Source: Adineta steineri (taxonomy: Eukaryota; Rotifera; Eurotatoria; Adinetida; Adinetidae). From it: a DNA stretch of 64,000 nt. This document shows, one piece after another, positions 1 through 12,187 of the stretch (position 1 is its first letter; every line of letters starts with the position of its first letter). The notes below the pieces were generated by a model. The model saw nothing but the letters and a program-made list of their open reading frames with translations, was not told the origin of the DNA and did no database searches. Made by a program: the position numbers and the translations under genes. Location of the stretch: positions 102,717-166,716 of the forward strand of contig CAJNOI010000025.1 of the NCBI GenBank assembly GCA_905250115.1, given 5' to 3'.

Positions 1-625
1 TAACAATAGCATTGGCTCTGTGTGATATAATAGAGAGAGAAAAATGACCTTAGTTATGAACTTAAACAAGTGCACCATTTGCGATCCAAATTGATATTCT
101 TAAATGAGAGAGAATATAAGCAGATCGTTCTTGATTTAACCATACATATGCATTGCACTGTTCACCTTAATTGTTTGAGTATAATTTCGATAATGGATAA
201 AAGAATGTGGAAGACATTCATATCACATTGTATCCAAACAGAAGTTAAATATATTCTAAAACCAGTCTGCTTTCCCATTTCCTTATCTTGAAATTTATCG
301 ATACATCATCTTTATTCTCGTTATAAAAACTTTATCCAACAAATCTCTATATAATGATTTGCTGGTCTTCTTTTGTGTCAAAATTAGCCAATAAGCAAAA
401 TTCAGTTACCACAATAAAGTTAAGCTAAATATAAGATTTTTGCTTACAGTTCTAATTCTAATTTTATGAGAAATAAAGAGGTCCGTCATTCACCTAGAAT
501 CATTTGATATCCTACAACATTCTTGATCAAAATCAGATATATTGATATGAGTAATCTTTTCTGCATTATATATAAATTTCTTTTTTCTTAAAAAGTTAAA
601 ATAATAAAATATGATATTCACTTAC
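1..625. other. Non-coding stretch left of the last visible myosin exon
   Basis: The last visible myosin exon ends at 626 with a good donor (GTAAGT on the minus strand), so this stretch should be intron. I see no myosin rod coding sequence in it on either strand. An intron longer than 620 bp is unusual for this gene, most of whose introns are about 50-90 bp. Confidence 0.5.
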
Positions 626-3600
626 TTGCATTAGCACGTTCAACATCTACCATAAGATCTTCAACTTCACCTTGAAGACGAGATTTAACTTTTTCTAAAG
701 CATTACATTTATTCAATGCTGCTTCAACTTGTTCTTCAGCTTCAGTTAATTTTGTAGCTAATTTTCGTTTAGCTTCTTCGAGTTCTTCACCACGTGAAAT
801 ACCTAATTGAACAAACAATTTGTCTTTTTTAAAAACATTTCATTAATAAAAATTTTTAACCTTCTGATTCATAACGAGCTTTCCATTGTTGTACTTCAGC
901 ATTAAGTTTTATTACTTGTCGCTGAAATTCACTTCTACCTTCTTGTTCTTCTTCAAGTTGTTCACGAGCTTGCTCAAGATCTGCAGTTAAATTACGTATT
1001 TGTGAACCTGAAATAAATATTTGATTAAAATATTTAATTTTTAATAAAGTATTTTTCCACTTACTAACTGAACCTTTACCACGTAATGTATCTTCAATTG
1101 TTCGTTTAGCTTCTTCAAGTTGTTGTTGTACTGTTGCTTTACCTTTAGTTATAATAGCAACTTGATGTTCAACTTCTTCAAGTTGTCGAAGTAAATCAGA
1201 ATTTTCATTTGTTAATCTTGATTTTTGTTGATTTAAATCAGTTACTTGTCGCTGATGTTCATCAAGTTTAATATGAAATTCATTTAATTGTTGTTCAAGT
1301 TGTTTGGAAAGTTTTTCAGCAGCAAATTTACCTTTTTGTGCATGTTCAACTTGTGATCGAAGATCATCTAATTCGGATCTAACTGATTGCCTTTCTTTTT
1401 CTAATTTATTTTTGATTTTTTGTAATTGATCGATTTGTTCACCCATTTCTTAAAAATAAATCAATAAATAACAACAACAAAAAACAAATTTCTTCAACTG
1501 TGAAACTCATCTATGCTATACACTCTTATACGATCTCATTTTTCTCCTTTGAATCTAATATATGAGTTTAATAAAAAAATGAATATTACCATGAACAGCA
1601 TCTTGATGTTTTTTACGAAGTTGTGCAGCTGTAGCTTCATGTTGAAGATTCGCTTCTTCTAAATCACGACGAAGTTTTTGTAATTCTGATTCTCGTTTTT
1701 TATTCATTTCAACTTGTGATGATGTTGCACCACCAGCTTCTTCTAATCGATCATTCATTTCATCAAGTTCTCTTGTTAAATCAGTTCGTTGTTTTTCAGT
1801 TTTAGCTCTTAATTGTCTTTCACTTTCAAGTTCTTCTTCAAGTTCTTCAATACGACTTTGTACATCTTTAAGTTTTTTTCCAAGACTTGATGCTTGTCCT
1901 TGTTCAATATCAAAACGTCCATTCATTTGTAAAATTTCTTGATCTTTACGTTTTATATTCTCGTCTAATTCACGTTTCATTCGTTCAACATCTTCAAAAT
2001 TGCCTTGCAAAGATTTATAATCATTTTCTAATTTTCGTTTATTTTTATCTAAATCAGCACGACTCTTCTTTTCACGTTCTAAACTATCTTCTAATTCATC
2101 AAGAGTTTGTTCAAGTTTAGTTTTTATTTTATTTAAATGATTAACTTTATCTTCTTCATTTTGTAACTGTTCAGTTGTCTTGAAATTTTGTTCTTCAAGA
2201 CGTTTACGATCACGTGTTAATTTAGCTATTGTTTCATCTTGATGTGCAATTTCATCTTGTAATGTATGTATTTGATTATCACGTGTTTTACATTCATTTT
2301 CAGATTTTTGTAAACTTAAACGTATATCATCAATATCTTTTTTTAAACCATCAATATCATGTTCTAATCTTTTCTTTTTATTATTTAATTCTTGACTAGT
2401 TTCTTCTTCTGAATTACAACGATCTTCCAAATCTTTGACTTGTTGTTCAAGATCGGCCTTTTGTGTCACTAAACGTGTATAACGTTCTTCAGCTTCAGAT
2501 GCTCCAGCACGTTCCGATTCCAATTTTTGAAATAAATCATTTTTTTCTACAATATATATACAAAAAAAACAACTAAAATTTTTTTCTTATTTTACCTCGA
2601 ACTAATTTCGCATTATTATCTTCCATATCTTTTCTTAATTTTTCTTCTTTGTCTAAAGCTACTTTCAATCCTTTAAATTCTTCTTCAAGTTTTTTCATTT
2701 CTTCTTCTTGTCGTGCAACTGATAGAAGTGGTTTTACTTTTGTATATAATTTCCACCATGGCCAATTACGTAATGATAAATATTTACGACAATTACGTTG
2801 TAAAACAGATAAAGCTAAACGTTGATCTAACATTTTCTTATATTCTTTTCTCATAATAAAACCACGTATTTGTCCTTGTAAATATGCAATAATTTTTGAT
2901 AAAGCTTCATCACGCATATCTTCTAATTGACCTAATGTTCCAGCTTTAAAAAAAACTTTTGTTGAACCACAACGGTATAGGTCTTCGCTTAAACCAATAT
3001 TTTTAAGAATATCTTCTGTTGCTTTGTTCGCATCAACAAAACCTTTTGGAATAGCACTTGGTGATAAAATCGAATAACGTTGTTTAAATTCCGAATAAAT
3101 CATTCGATTTGGAAAACCTTTACGACATATACGAATACCTTCAAGTACACCATTACATGTTAATTGATGCATAACTAAATGTGAATCGAGTACACCACCA
3201 GTCTTGATTTCATTCGGAATAATACAACGAACAAAATGAGGATGAGTTTGTTTTAAAGTATTCATTAATTTATGTAATTGTTCCTAAATATAATACAAAG
3301 GGAATATTATATTTCATAGACTCTAGAAATCGTTCAATTTATTCTCTTTATGAGAAAAACAAAACTTACACGATGTGTAGCAGATATTGTTTGCATGCTA
3401 CCACCTCCTTTCTTTTTTCCACCACCTCCTTTTCCACTATTACCTTCTTCTTCAACAGCATCAGCAAATAAATGACTTAAAAGAACATTTCTCGATTTAG
3501 CAAAAAGTCCAGCACTAAAAATCAAATTATTTCCGTATTTAATACAAAAATTCAATATTTTTATCATACACAGTTGTATTAATTGGATCTTTATTTTTTT

Positions 3601-6600
3601 CTAACCATGATGTTGCCGTATAAGATACAGTACCGGCATAATGATGAACATCAAAATGTGCTTCTGGTTTACCTTTAACTGGTTTAGGTTTACCAAATTG
3701 TGGATGTTTACCCAAATGATTATTATAAAGTTTTTCAACAAATGTCTTATCTGTAGCTTTTGGTACAATACATTCTTCTTCAAGAATTGAAAGAATTCCC
3801 ATAGGCTAAAGATAATATTTTAGTTAGAAGATTTTATTGTAAATATTAAAAAAAATGATTCTAACCTTTTCGATAAGATCAATACAAGCTTGCAAATCCA
3901 TTCCAAAATCAATAAATACCCATTGTATGCCTTCTTTTTTATATTCTTCTTGTTCTAATACGAACATATGATGATTGAAGAATTGTTGAAGACGTTCATT
4001 AGTATAATTTATACATAATTGTTCAAAACCATTAAATTCAAATATTTCAAAACCAGCTATATCAAGTACACCAATAAAATACTGTCGTTTAGCTTTAATA
4101 TCAAGTGTTACATTGACACGTTCAACTAGCCAAGAAAATATACGATAATAGATCTAATTTTAAAAAAAACATTTTATAGTTCTTTGTTAAAGGTTTTTGT
4201 TTGAATAAACATACTGATTTTGATAAAGCACCAATTGAATTAACAACTTGATCTTTAGTCTGACCTTTATTAACATAATCATTACCAACCTAGATTTAAT
4301 TCTAATTAAGATCATATTAAAGAAAATATATTTATTCAAACTTTTATTCGAGGTTTTAGTAATCCTTTAATAAGATCAGCCGCTTCAACACCAAGTAAAT
4401 GTGCGACTTTTTCACATTCTTGTGTACCATCAGCTTCTGCTTGTTCTTCTCGAGGTCGTTGTTTCCATTGAGAATTACCAAAATGCATAATAGCAGAAGT
4501 ACATTTAAATAAATTGATTTTTTCCTCCTATACAAAAAAACAACTTTGTTCTTTGAAAATGAAATTTCTATATTCCATTAAATAAACCTGAGTAAAACCC
4601 AGAATATCAAATGCTTCATTAGTAAGTCGCATTTCTTCGACATCGTCAACATTATCAATTGTAAGCATACCTTGAGCAATATAAAAATATTTTGATGGAT
4701 CATTTTCAATAAGACATTCCTCTGAAGAAGAAGAAAACAAATGAATTCAATCAGAACTTTTTATTTAAATTTAATTCTAACTGTGATAATCAGGAAATGC
4801 ATTTGAGCAAAGTTGATAGAATATATGATAGTTACGTTCAGCTAAAAGATGAATCAATGAAAAATTACAGATGAAAAATAGATATTTTTACCTCGTTGCT
4901 AAATTTAAAAAAAAAGAGAATAAGAAATTTATCGTATTAGTTAAATATATAGCTTACTTGAAAGATAACTCGAGATTTTTCTAATAGATAAACTTCAATA
5001 TCAGCACCAGCAATTTTTCCCGTATTACCAAAATGTATTCGAATAAATTTACCCTGAAGAAAAAAAATACATATGAATAAAAAGATATATATTTATTTTT
5101 ATCGTACAAATCGAGAAGAATTATTATTTCGAGTAGTTTTTGCATTACCATAAGCTTCCAAAACTGGATCTATTTGAAAAGAAATAAGTATAGTTATAAA
5201 TGAAAATTCAACTAATTGAAAGATTTATACTTACTAGCAGATACAATTTGATCTTCTAATGTCATAGTTTTCTATAGTGAAAAGAATGATAAAAATTTTA
5301 TTTTTATTTTTATTTAATTGTTACTTTTCCTTCTTCTTTTTTTGCACCCGCCGCAGCAACTAGTGCAAAGTATTGGATAACTTTTTTTGTATTTTCTGTT
5401 TTACCAGCACCTGATTCACCTGTAATCAACATCGATTGATTTTCACGATCTTAATTAAAAATAGACTTTACTGAACATTCATGACTGATTTTATGATAAG
5501 AGGTTTTCTTTGAAAAAACTAACATTTTTCTTTTCTTATCAAATTTTAATACTGAATGATTATAATTCGTTTCATTTGTATGGTATTCTTTAAGAATCAT
5601 CGATATACAGCTGTAAATAATTCGTAAGAAATTTGTGTAAAAATTCATTTTTTTCGTAATTAAGTAGGAAAAATTAGTAAACTTGTTTTTTTTTCTTTAT
5701 TTCAATTGACTCGATTTACTGATCATTATAGAGAAAAAAAACGACTGATATTCATTGCCATTATAACCTGCTGTGTCACTATTTTCTACTTCTCGTATTC
5801 ATATAAAAGACAGCAGTATATTTAATTATATCTTAAATATCGTGTTAACACTTTCTCATATTCCTCATAATTTTATCCATTATTTAGCTTAGATATACAT
5901 ATTTAATATTGCTGTTACTAGATATGTAAATAATTTTCTTCTAAAAATCATATCTCTTTTCTTAACATATGGTTTATATCATAACTGGACATTTTTTAAA
6001 ATGATGAATATTTATTTTTTTTTATTATTTTTTTTATAATATTTACCACGAAGCATATTTGAATATGCATTATCGGATATAGCATACAGATGTGGTGCAA
6101 CTTCTGTACGTTTTCTACCACGATAAGCAAGTACAACTTTCATTGTATAAATTGGTAAACGTTTATATGGATTAATTACAACACAAAATAAACCTGAATA
6201 AGTCTAAATAAAAAAAAAAAGAAAAGTTTAACAAATATTTTTTTAAAAGAGATTCTATGATATACATAAATCAACCATCGTGAATAGCGATCACGTAAAT
6301 TTGCTAAAACTGAAGCATCATTTAAATAGGTTAAATCAGCCATATCATCTGAACAACTATATTTTGGTGGATTCATTTGTTGAACATCATCTTTTTTAAG
6401 TGTTTTAACCTGTAAAATAAATGATTAAATTTATTGATCAACATTTTGTAAATAGAATATATATCCATACTTCTCCTTTACTAGTTTTTACTGTGACTTG
6501 ATCATCTTTAACACTTTCAATTTCAGCAGCAATAAATGATTCTTTTGGATCGGGTACCCAACATGCTTTTTTAGCATCAAATGGTTGTGATCGTAGTTTA

Positions 6601-6740
6601 ATTTTTTCATCTGATGGTAATGCTAAGTATTTCATTGATTCTTGAAATTCTGGATCATTTGGATCATGAATCATTCTATTTAAAATTTTATTCAAAAATA
6701 TTTCCATGTGAATTTATATAACATACCCTTCTTGCGCCAT
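626..6740 (-). CDS. Muscle-type (class II) myosin heavy chain, 3' part missing
   Basis: Motor protein of thick filaments: it hydrolyses ATP and pulls on actin. The start at 6740 (MAQEG) is followed by a donor and about 18 short exons. Seen in order: N-terminal SH3-like region (6440-6675), the P-loop GESGAGKT (about 5400-5440), switch and relay regions (3850-4150, with LDIAGFEIF), a Gly/Lys-rich actin-binding loop 2 (about 3390-3450), the actin-binding segment before the SH1/SH2 helix (ICRKGFPNR, about 3110-3150), the converter, an IQ segment (about 2750-2880), then the coiled-coil rod with heptads from about 2700 down to 626. About 1,400 residues are visible against about 1,930 normally, so the last ~500 rod residues lie beyond the left edge or are lost. 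One intron (5452-6047) is about 600 bp; most of the rest are short. The family call is very secure. Confidence 0.96.
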
Positions 6741-7474
6741 AGTTTTCAAAAGAAGAATATACGCTTGTAATCTGATAAAGTGACTTGCGAAGATAATATA
6801 TTAATGATTTAGTAAGTGCTTATATAGTCGAGAAATGCGAGAAAAGAATATCATTGAGTTCTTCTCTTCTCGTATTATTTTTTTTGGCTCTATTATGAGA
6901 TCATTTGTAATGATTTGCTCATGTGCATTATATACATCAGCTCAGCAGATGGTCGATTAAAAAAAAGAATAGACTACTATAGGTTGGTAATAGATAGGCT
7001 TTTATAATTTATATTGCAAAACAAGATTTAATGAGCATATTCCATTTACTACTAAAATTTGTTGGATAATGATGCATGTTGATTTTTAGTTTACAAAGTA
7101 ATATTTACATAATATTTTACATTTATATTATTTAATAAATTTGATTCTAATCAATATTATTTTTTTTATCTTTTTTTCTTACCAGTTGAGCAAAAATATT
7201 TCTATAATAGTATTAAATTATCTATTATTATATTGCAGTATACCCATATCGAAATATATAGCTATATGTGATTAGAAAGCAATTATTTACAACTGTGCTT
7301 ATTTTATCCGTGAAAAGAATAATTAGTTTCATTAATAAATAGGCTATTAATGCGATAATTTGCACTTGATACTATATACCGACTATGGCTGTTTATGATC
7401 CAATACACAAAAATTTCTCTTAATAAACCACAATATATACCACAACTTTTTTATGCAATACCTATTTTTAAGTA

Positions 7475-7524
7475 AGGGTGTGGGTATGAGTATGAGTATA
7501 TTAGCCGTAACACACTTACACCCA
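7475..7524. repeat. G-rich/C-rich hairpin, copy 1
   Basis: A GTGTGGGTATG-type arm is followed about 20 bp later by a C-rich arm (ACACTTACACCC) that can pair with it imperfectly. Similar pairs occur at 7784, 11490 and 32185. Confidence 0.45.
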
Positions 7525-7783
7525 AATTCTATTTTATATTTATTTTGACAAAAATTTTATTAATTTGTTTCAAGAAATACTTTAAGAATGATTTTATTCA
7601 TTAAGATTTCGATGACTTTGTTAATGAATTCGATTTTCGTGTGTAAATAAAAAAATTTGTTCTTGGGAGATTCCGTTAATTAATTGTATATACTGCTTTT
7701 GGAACAAAATCTATTCTATAGATTGATTGTATTTGTTTTCAATTCTTATGCTATTATATAGTTGAATAATTCAAACCATTTTC

Positions 7784-7853
7784 AGGGTGAATGTGGGTGT
7801 GATGGGTGTAAGGGTGCGTATCAAAGAGTGCATATAGTTAAACACACACCCAT
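7784..7853. repeat. G-rich/C-rich hairpin, copy 2
   Basis: A G-rich arm with ATGTGGGTGTG and GGGTGTAAGGGTG is followed by an ACACACACCC arm. It has the same organisation as the copy at 7475. Confidence 0.45.
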
Positions 7854-9728
7854 ATCGTCAATACCATTGTCAGGAGTTCGTATTTGATTTCGAAATCGTC
7901 GTTTTTTCTTCATCGTAATTAAATAAATAGTTATCCTAAAAAACAAAGTCAGTCATACTACCCGCGGAAAGTTCGTTTTTCATTTGAAAATTATCTAGAT
8001 CTTAATCACCTGGTGTCATAATTTTATTCAAACAAAACTCAATAATTCATGAACAAAAGTGCGAAGTCGAAGTCAACCGATATTACAAAAGAACCTCACC
8101 AACTGATACCCTCTCTTTAAGCTCCTATTTTCTTCAATGGGAGAGCTCATGATCTAGAGAAAAATTTCCAAAAGATTCGTGCAATTAGGTCTTTTTTTTC
8201 TTCGAGTTATAGACACTTTACTAAATTTTCAGGCAGTCCACAGAGTATGCTGACGTAAATTGAAACAAAAAGAATCGAAACCATGAATATGTGCTTTAGA
8301 ATAAATACAATCGCAACCTTAGAAAAATTCTTCCTTCCTTTTTTTAGCCGAGACAAAAAGTGTAGGTTCCTAAAGTGGAATAAATTTCATCAAATACAGC
8401 CACATGATCTACAGCTTCTTAAACGAGAAAATGTTTCAATAGGAAATACTAGCAAACTCTACATCTTCCTATAACTTATTCCGACTTTTATAGAATAGAC
8501 TGGTGAACTTTACAGGTTTGCAAGAAGGAAGTAAAGGGTTAGTACTTACACGGTCATTTGGCTATTTGTATGTCTTTTTCAACATAAACATTGTGAAATA
8601 AGATTATAACTTGCTCATCTATATGTTTTGACTGTATTTCGTCAATATTGATTGCTGCTTCCAGGGTGTACATTTATCTAAAAGTAGAAAAACTTAGAAA
8701 AAAATAAATAGTTGTAAGTAAGATCACTAGAATGAAATCTTATTGCGTCACATATACAAACTATTATCTTGTACACTTCTATATGTGTATTGGTTCAATT
8801 TCTTCTGATTGCGGGTTTTTTTCTTTGTACATTAGTTTCACCTTGTGTTTCATGGATTATTTCATCTTCCGAATGGGCGAATAATAGAATGAAGTAAGAA
8901 CTCTGATCTTCTTGTTAAATCTAATTTGAATCAAGAGATGTCTTCTATATATATTAATTTATATTTATTCATATTCTACTTACTTTCATAAAAAGTCTTT
9001 GACTTGTAGAGATAATCTTATAACATAATATTTTACTTCTTTAATATAATTAAGTAATATAGATCATGTATTCGTTGTGAAACAACGCTGGCTGATTTTA
9101 ATTCTTTATTAGACGATAATTCTCTCATGTTTTTTCTAATTATATTATTAGCATCGAAACATGATGATGTGAAATGAGAGATTTTTTTCACAGAATTTTA
9201 AGCGAAGAATCAAAATTATTGGCTATGCTGATTTAATTTTATCGCTGTTGTTTTAATAGAATTTTGTGACTTGAAACTAGTTCCAATTAGAAGTGTCACT
9301 TTATTTTTATTTTTGTTTATAATAAAGAATCAAGTAACGAAAATTTCTGTTGATAAAATAAAGTTAAGATAAAGAATAAAGAAAATTTGTTCAAATCAAC
9401 AGTAACATTCTAATATGAAATAGTGCTAGCAAATAAATGTGGGGCATAAAAGATTTATGAAAAAAAACTTCTCTCCAGAATCATTTTTACCTTGTGCTCT
9501 TATCATATTTGACGATCTACTTGAAAAAGATAAAATTTTAGATTCTTAAGAAAAAACAATTTCTTTATTTTAATTTTTAAAATAAAGACAAAGTAACACT
9601 GCTAGTTATAATGTTGCATTTTTTAATGAATTTTATTTTTTTAATCTTTGTTAGTGCTGAGAAAATGTTTTGTGGAGATATTAGTGACACAGATGATACA
9701 TTACGATGTTAAAAGCAAATATTATATG

Positions 9729-9802
9729 TCTCTTCTGGTCTAACGGACTGTGACGACTGCTAGGATAGTAGGAGATGTGTGGTTCGAGTCCCACGGAGGG
9801 AT
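9729..9802 (+). tRNA. Degenerate tRNA-like gene (perhaps tRNA-Pro-derived)
   Basis: The sequence has a clear A box (TGGTCTAACGG, 9736-9746) and B box (GGTTCGAGTCC, 9781-9791), the two internal RNA polymerase III promoter elements. A 7-bp acceptor stem can form (9729-9735 with 9795-9801, two G-T pairs), and a T run follows downstream. The anticodon loop lacks the invariant T before the anticodon unless one base is missing, and the T stem is one base short. Read with those gaps, the anticodon would be AGG (Pro). It looks like a decayed tRNA or tRNA-derived element rather than a working tRNA. Confidence 0.4.
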
Positions 9803-10268
9803 TACCTTTTTCTTATACTTTTTTGGTGAATTGTAAAGCAATTAGCAAAATTTCAATTTAATGGTAGCTAGGAAGTGGACATGATGCAAAAATAAAAAAA
9901 GTAAAAGAAATAAGTAATAGGTTGTATCAGTCAGGATGTTTTAGTAAAATAAAATGTAAAGATATCCACATAAAACGTGTTACATAAAAGGAGATATATA
10001 GTTGGAAGATATCACAAGATATATTAGAAAGAGGTATCATGTATCCATGTGATAAAATATTCATCGAGGATAACAAAGAAAAAGAATGAAAAAGAAATAC
10101 ATCACAACATAATACATGATATGTGAGTGATTACTATTTCAAACGAGGGTATATGTTGACGTCCCTCTATACTATAAATACATGGTGAATTGCAGCATAA
10201 AATATCAATCGGTACGTATTGCCTTCGTTGGCTGTCTTATATAAAGCCTTTCCACCGTGTACCTTTCT
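9803..10268. promoter_or_regulatory. Upstream region of the His-Cys box gene with TATA-like boxes
   Basis: No coding sequence is seen. Two TATA-like motifs precede the gene: a TATAAATA near 10170-10180 and a TATATAAA at 10238-10245, the latter only 31 bp before the proposed ATG. The first would leave a more usual leader length. Confidence 0.3.
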
Positions 10269-11318
10269 ATGATTCTTGCCAGTAAAAACTCTTCAAATCG
10301 CACACATACCCATATCAGTAAGATTTATATCTTTTTCTCTTTCTCTCTTCTAGATTCTGATGAAGTTAACAACCAATTATTTGACGAAACTGGTGCTCAA
10401 CAATCAGAATGCCAAGTATGTAGCATACATTGAATTGATTTCTCATAAAGAATTATTCTTTTCATTTTTTTGCAGAAGAAATTCGCCAGCTTACGAAGTG
10501 ATGAGAAAAAACAACAACGAAAAATTACGGCCGCTGCTTCGTCCAGTCCAGAACCTGCTCCTGTTGTCTCCATCGTCCCTTCTGAACCATCCAAGTCCAA
10601 CCTGTTTCTCAACCGCGTTAGTGACGAATTCCTCGAAGGCCTTGACAAAAAAATGGTATCTCACAACTTAGCACCCCATATTAAGCGAAAAAACTTAGTC
10701 AACATTGATGAAGATCAAATCAAGACATTAAAAGATGGTAATGGAAAAAATGGCACATACTCTCAATGATATGAAAATTATATTAAACTTTTCTTCATTA
10801 TGGATAACTTCATCATCGACCGGCTATCCTGCCAAATAGACCCCAACTACACCGTCAACTCTCCTCCCATATGGAAAAAAGGGATACCACGAAGAAATTA
10901 GGCATCAATCGAATAGATCTGTGCAAACATCATATTGTATTACGTCGGAAGAAAGGAAGTATGCCTGTCTTAGTCGTATGGGGAGCAAAAACGACAGGTG
11001 AGTTTTTTAAATTGCTCGGTACTAAATCTAAAATCATATTTCGTTTTAGTTAGTCACTTGTGTGATACAACTGGATGCCTTCGTCCTGAACATATAATCG
11101 ACGAATCATTTACGAAGAATGTGAGCAGACAAAGATATGCCGGCATGGGTCTTACCATTGACGGTGATATTGGTACCATCACTGGTATGCTACCATGTCG
11201 GCACGGCATTGAAGGTTGTGGCTCCGATGGTGATCCCCTCGAGTTCACATGCCGTAAGATTCATGCTGTCTTTCACTGTCCCAAAGCGCGTGCGTTTATT
11301 AAATCTTTATCTTCTTAA
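10269..11318 (+). CDS. His-Cys box (I-PpoI-like zinc-loop) endonuclease-type protein, five exons
   Basis: Proposed exons are 10269-10317, 10354-10415, 10476-10737, 10840-10997 and 11050-11318, all with GT..AG introns (the first only 36 nt). The last exon carries the His-Cys box of nuclear homing endonucleases: SHLC, C-x4-C, x4-H, then DESFTKN, then C-x-H-x4-C. Against I-PpoI from memory, the SHLC histidine (general base) and the Asn of ESFTKN (metal ligand) are both present, while one zinc cysteine appears replaced. The N-terminal half is unrecognised, basic and Lys-rich. Using the best exon-4 acceptor (10840), the frame breaks at an A6 run (10875-10880) and hits TAG about 20 bases later. Using the weaker acceptor ending at 10901 restores an intact 245-residue frame. 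Codon use is richer in G and C than in neighbouring genes, which suggests a recent or foreign origin. Whether it cuts DNA is unknown. Confidence 0.72.
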
Positions 11319-11489
11319 TATTGTTTTTTTGTTCTTTTTTCTTGTTTGTAATAAACATATCTTGTTCATACAATAACCTATTTCAATTCGTTTGAATGTT
11401 TTCTGGTTTGTTATATAAAATTGACAGACTTAATTATCACATAGATAGAATTTTTGTTGCAACTAAATTTTGCATGATAAACCCTTAAG

Positions 11490-11543
11490 AGTGTGGGTGT
11501 GAATACGATATAAATATGATTCCTATACCAATCCACACCACTG
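11490..11543. repeat. G-rich/C-rich hairpin, copy 3
   Basis: AGTGTGGGTGTG is followed about 30 bp later by ATCCACACCACTG. It has the same layout as the copies at 7475, 7784 and 32185. Confidence 0.4.
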
Positions 11544-11914
11544 TTGAGTCCGAAATTGGTTGATTTATAAATCGATATAAATAAATCGATTTATGAATTG
11601 AAAATTTCTGAATCGAAAATTTATAAGGCTTATAAACATTTTAGTTATTTATGAGTCTGACCTATATATAAATCAATTTATAAAGTGAGTTGACTTCAAT
11701 ACTCGCACAGGTAGTATCAAAACCAAACTGATATTCTAACTAAATTTACAGCGGAAACTCTCGGAAAAATTTTGTCATATAGACTTTACAATTTTAAGGT
11801 CAGATTCTGAATCACTGATGTGCAATTTATGCATATTGTACTATTTATAAATGTGAAACTGATTTGTAAATTAATTTGATTTATAAATTTTTGATAAAAT
11901 CATTTCGGATTCAA
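11544..11914. mobile_element. Candidate MITE with ~14 bp inverted ends
   Basis: The left end TTGAGTCCGAAATT and the reverse complement of the right end (TTGAATCCGAAAT) match at 12 of 13 positions. The interior is AT-rich and full of small palindromes built on TTTATAAATC. There is no coding capacity and no clear target-site duplication, so the boundaries are approximate. Confidence 0.45.
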
Positions 11915-12187
11915 TATTGATTCGCATCCAATATCAATATTTGTCTTAATAATTATTCAACTATAACAAATAGAAAGAAAACTTCTTAAGAATACTGACT
12001 CTCATATCATTCTACCATTGAAGTAATATTTTTTTTAATATGTATCTTTTATGTTGATTTGGAATCATATCATATATTAACTATTTCAATTTGACAAAAT
12101 ATTGTTTTCATAGATTTATTAGAACACAGGAATAATAAATAAAAAATCGTTAGTACATCTATACAATAGAAAAGAAAATATGAAATT

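Larger units (their letters stand above)
6741..9728. other. Intergenic region, 3 kb
   Basis: No convincing gene. It holds two short G-rich/C-rich hairpins (7475-7524 and 7784-7853, listed separately). Around 7,900-8,500 the base composition is a little less AT-rich and short open frames occur, but none has recognisable protein features. Confidence 0.5.
11319..12187. other. Intergenic region with hairpin copy 3 and a candidate MITE
   Basis: No gene is seen. It contains the G-rich/C-rich pair at 11490-11543 and, directly abutting it, an AT-rich element with inverted ends (11544-11914). Confidence 0.5.

Noticed and set aside
8283-8474. 63-codon plus-strand frame in the 6.7-9.7 kb gap
   Set aside because: No recognisable domain or splice context.
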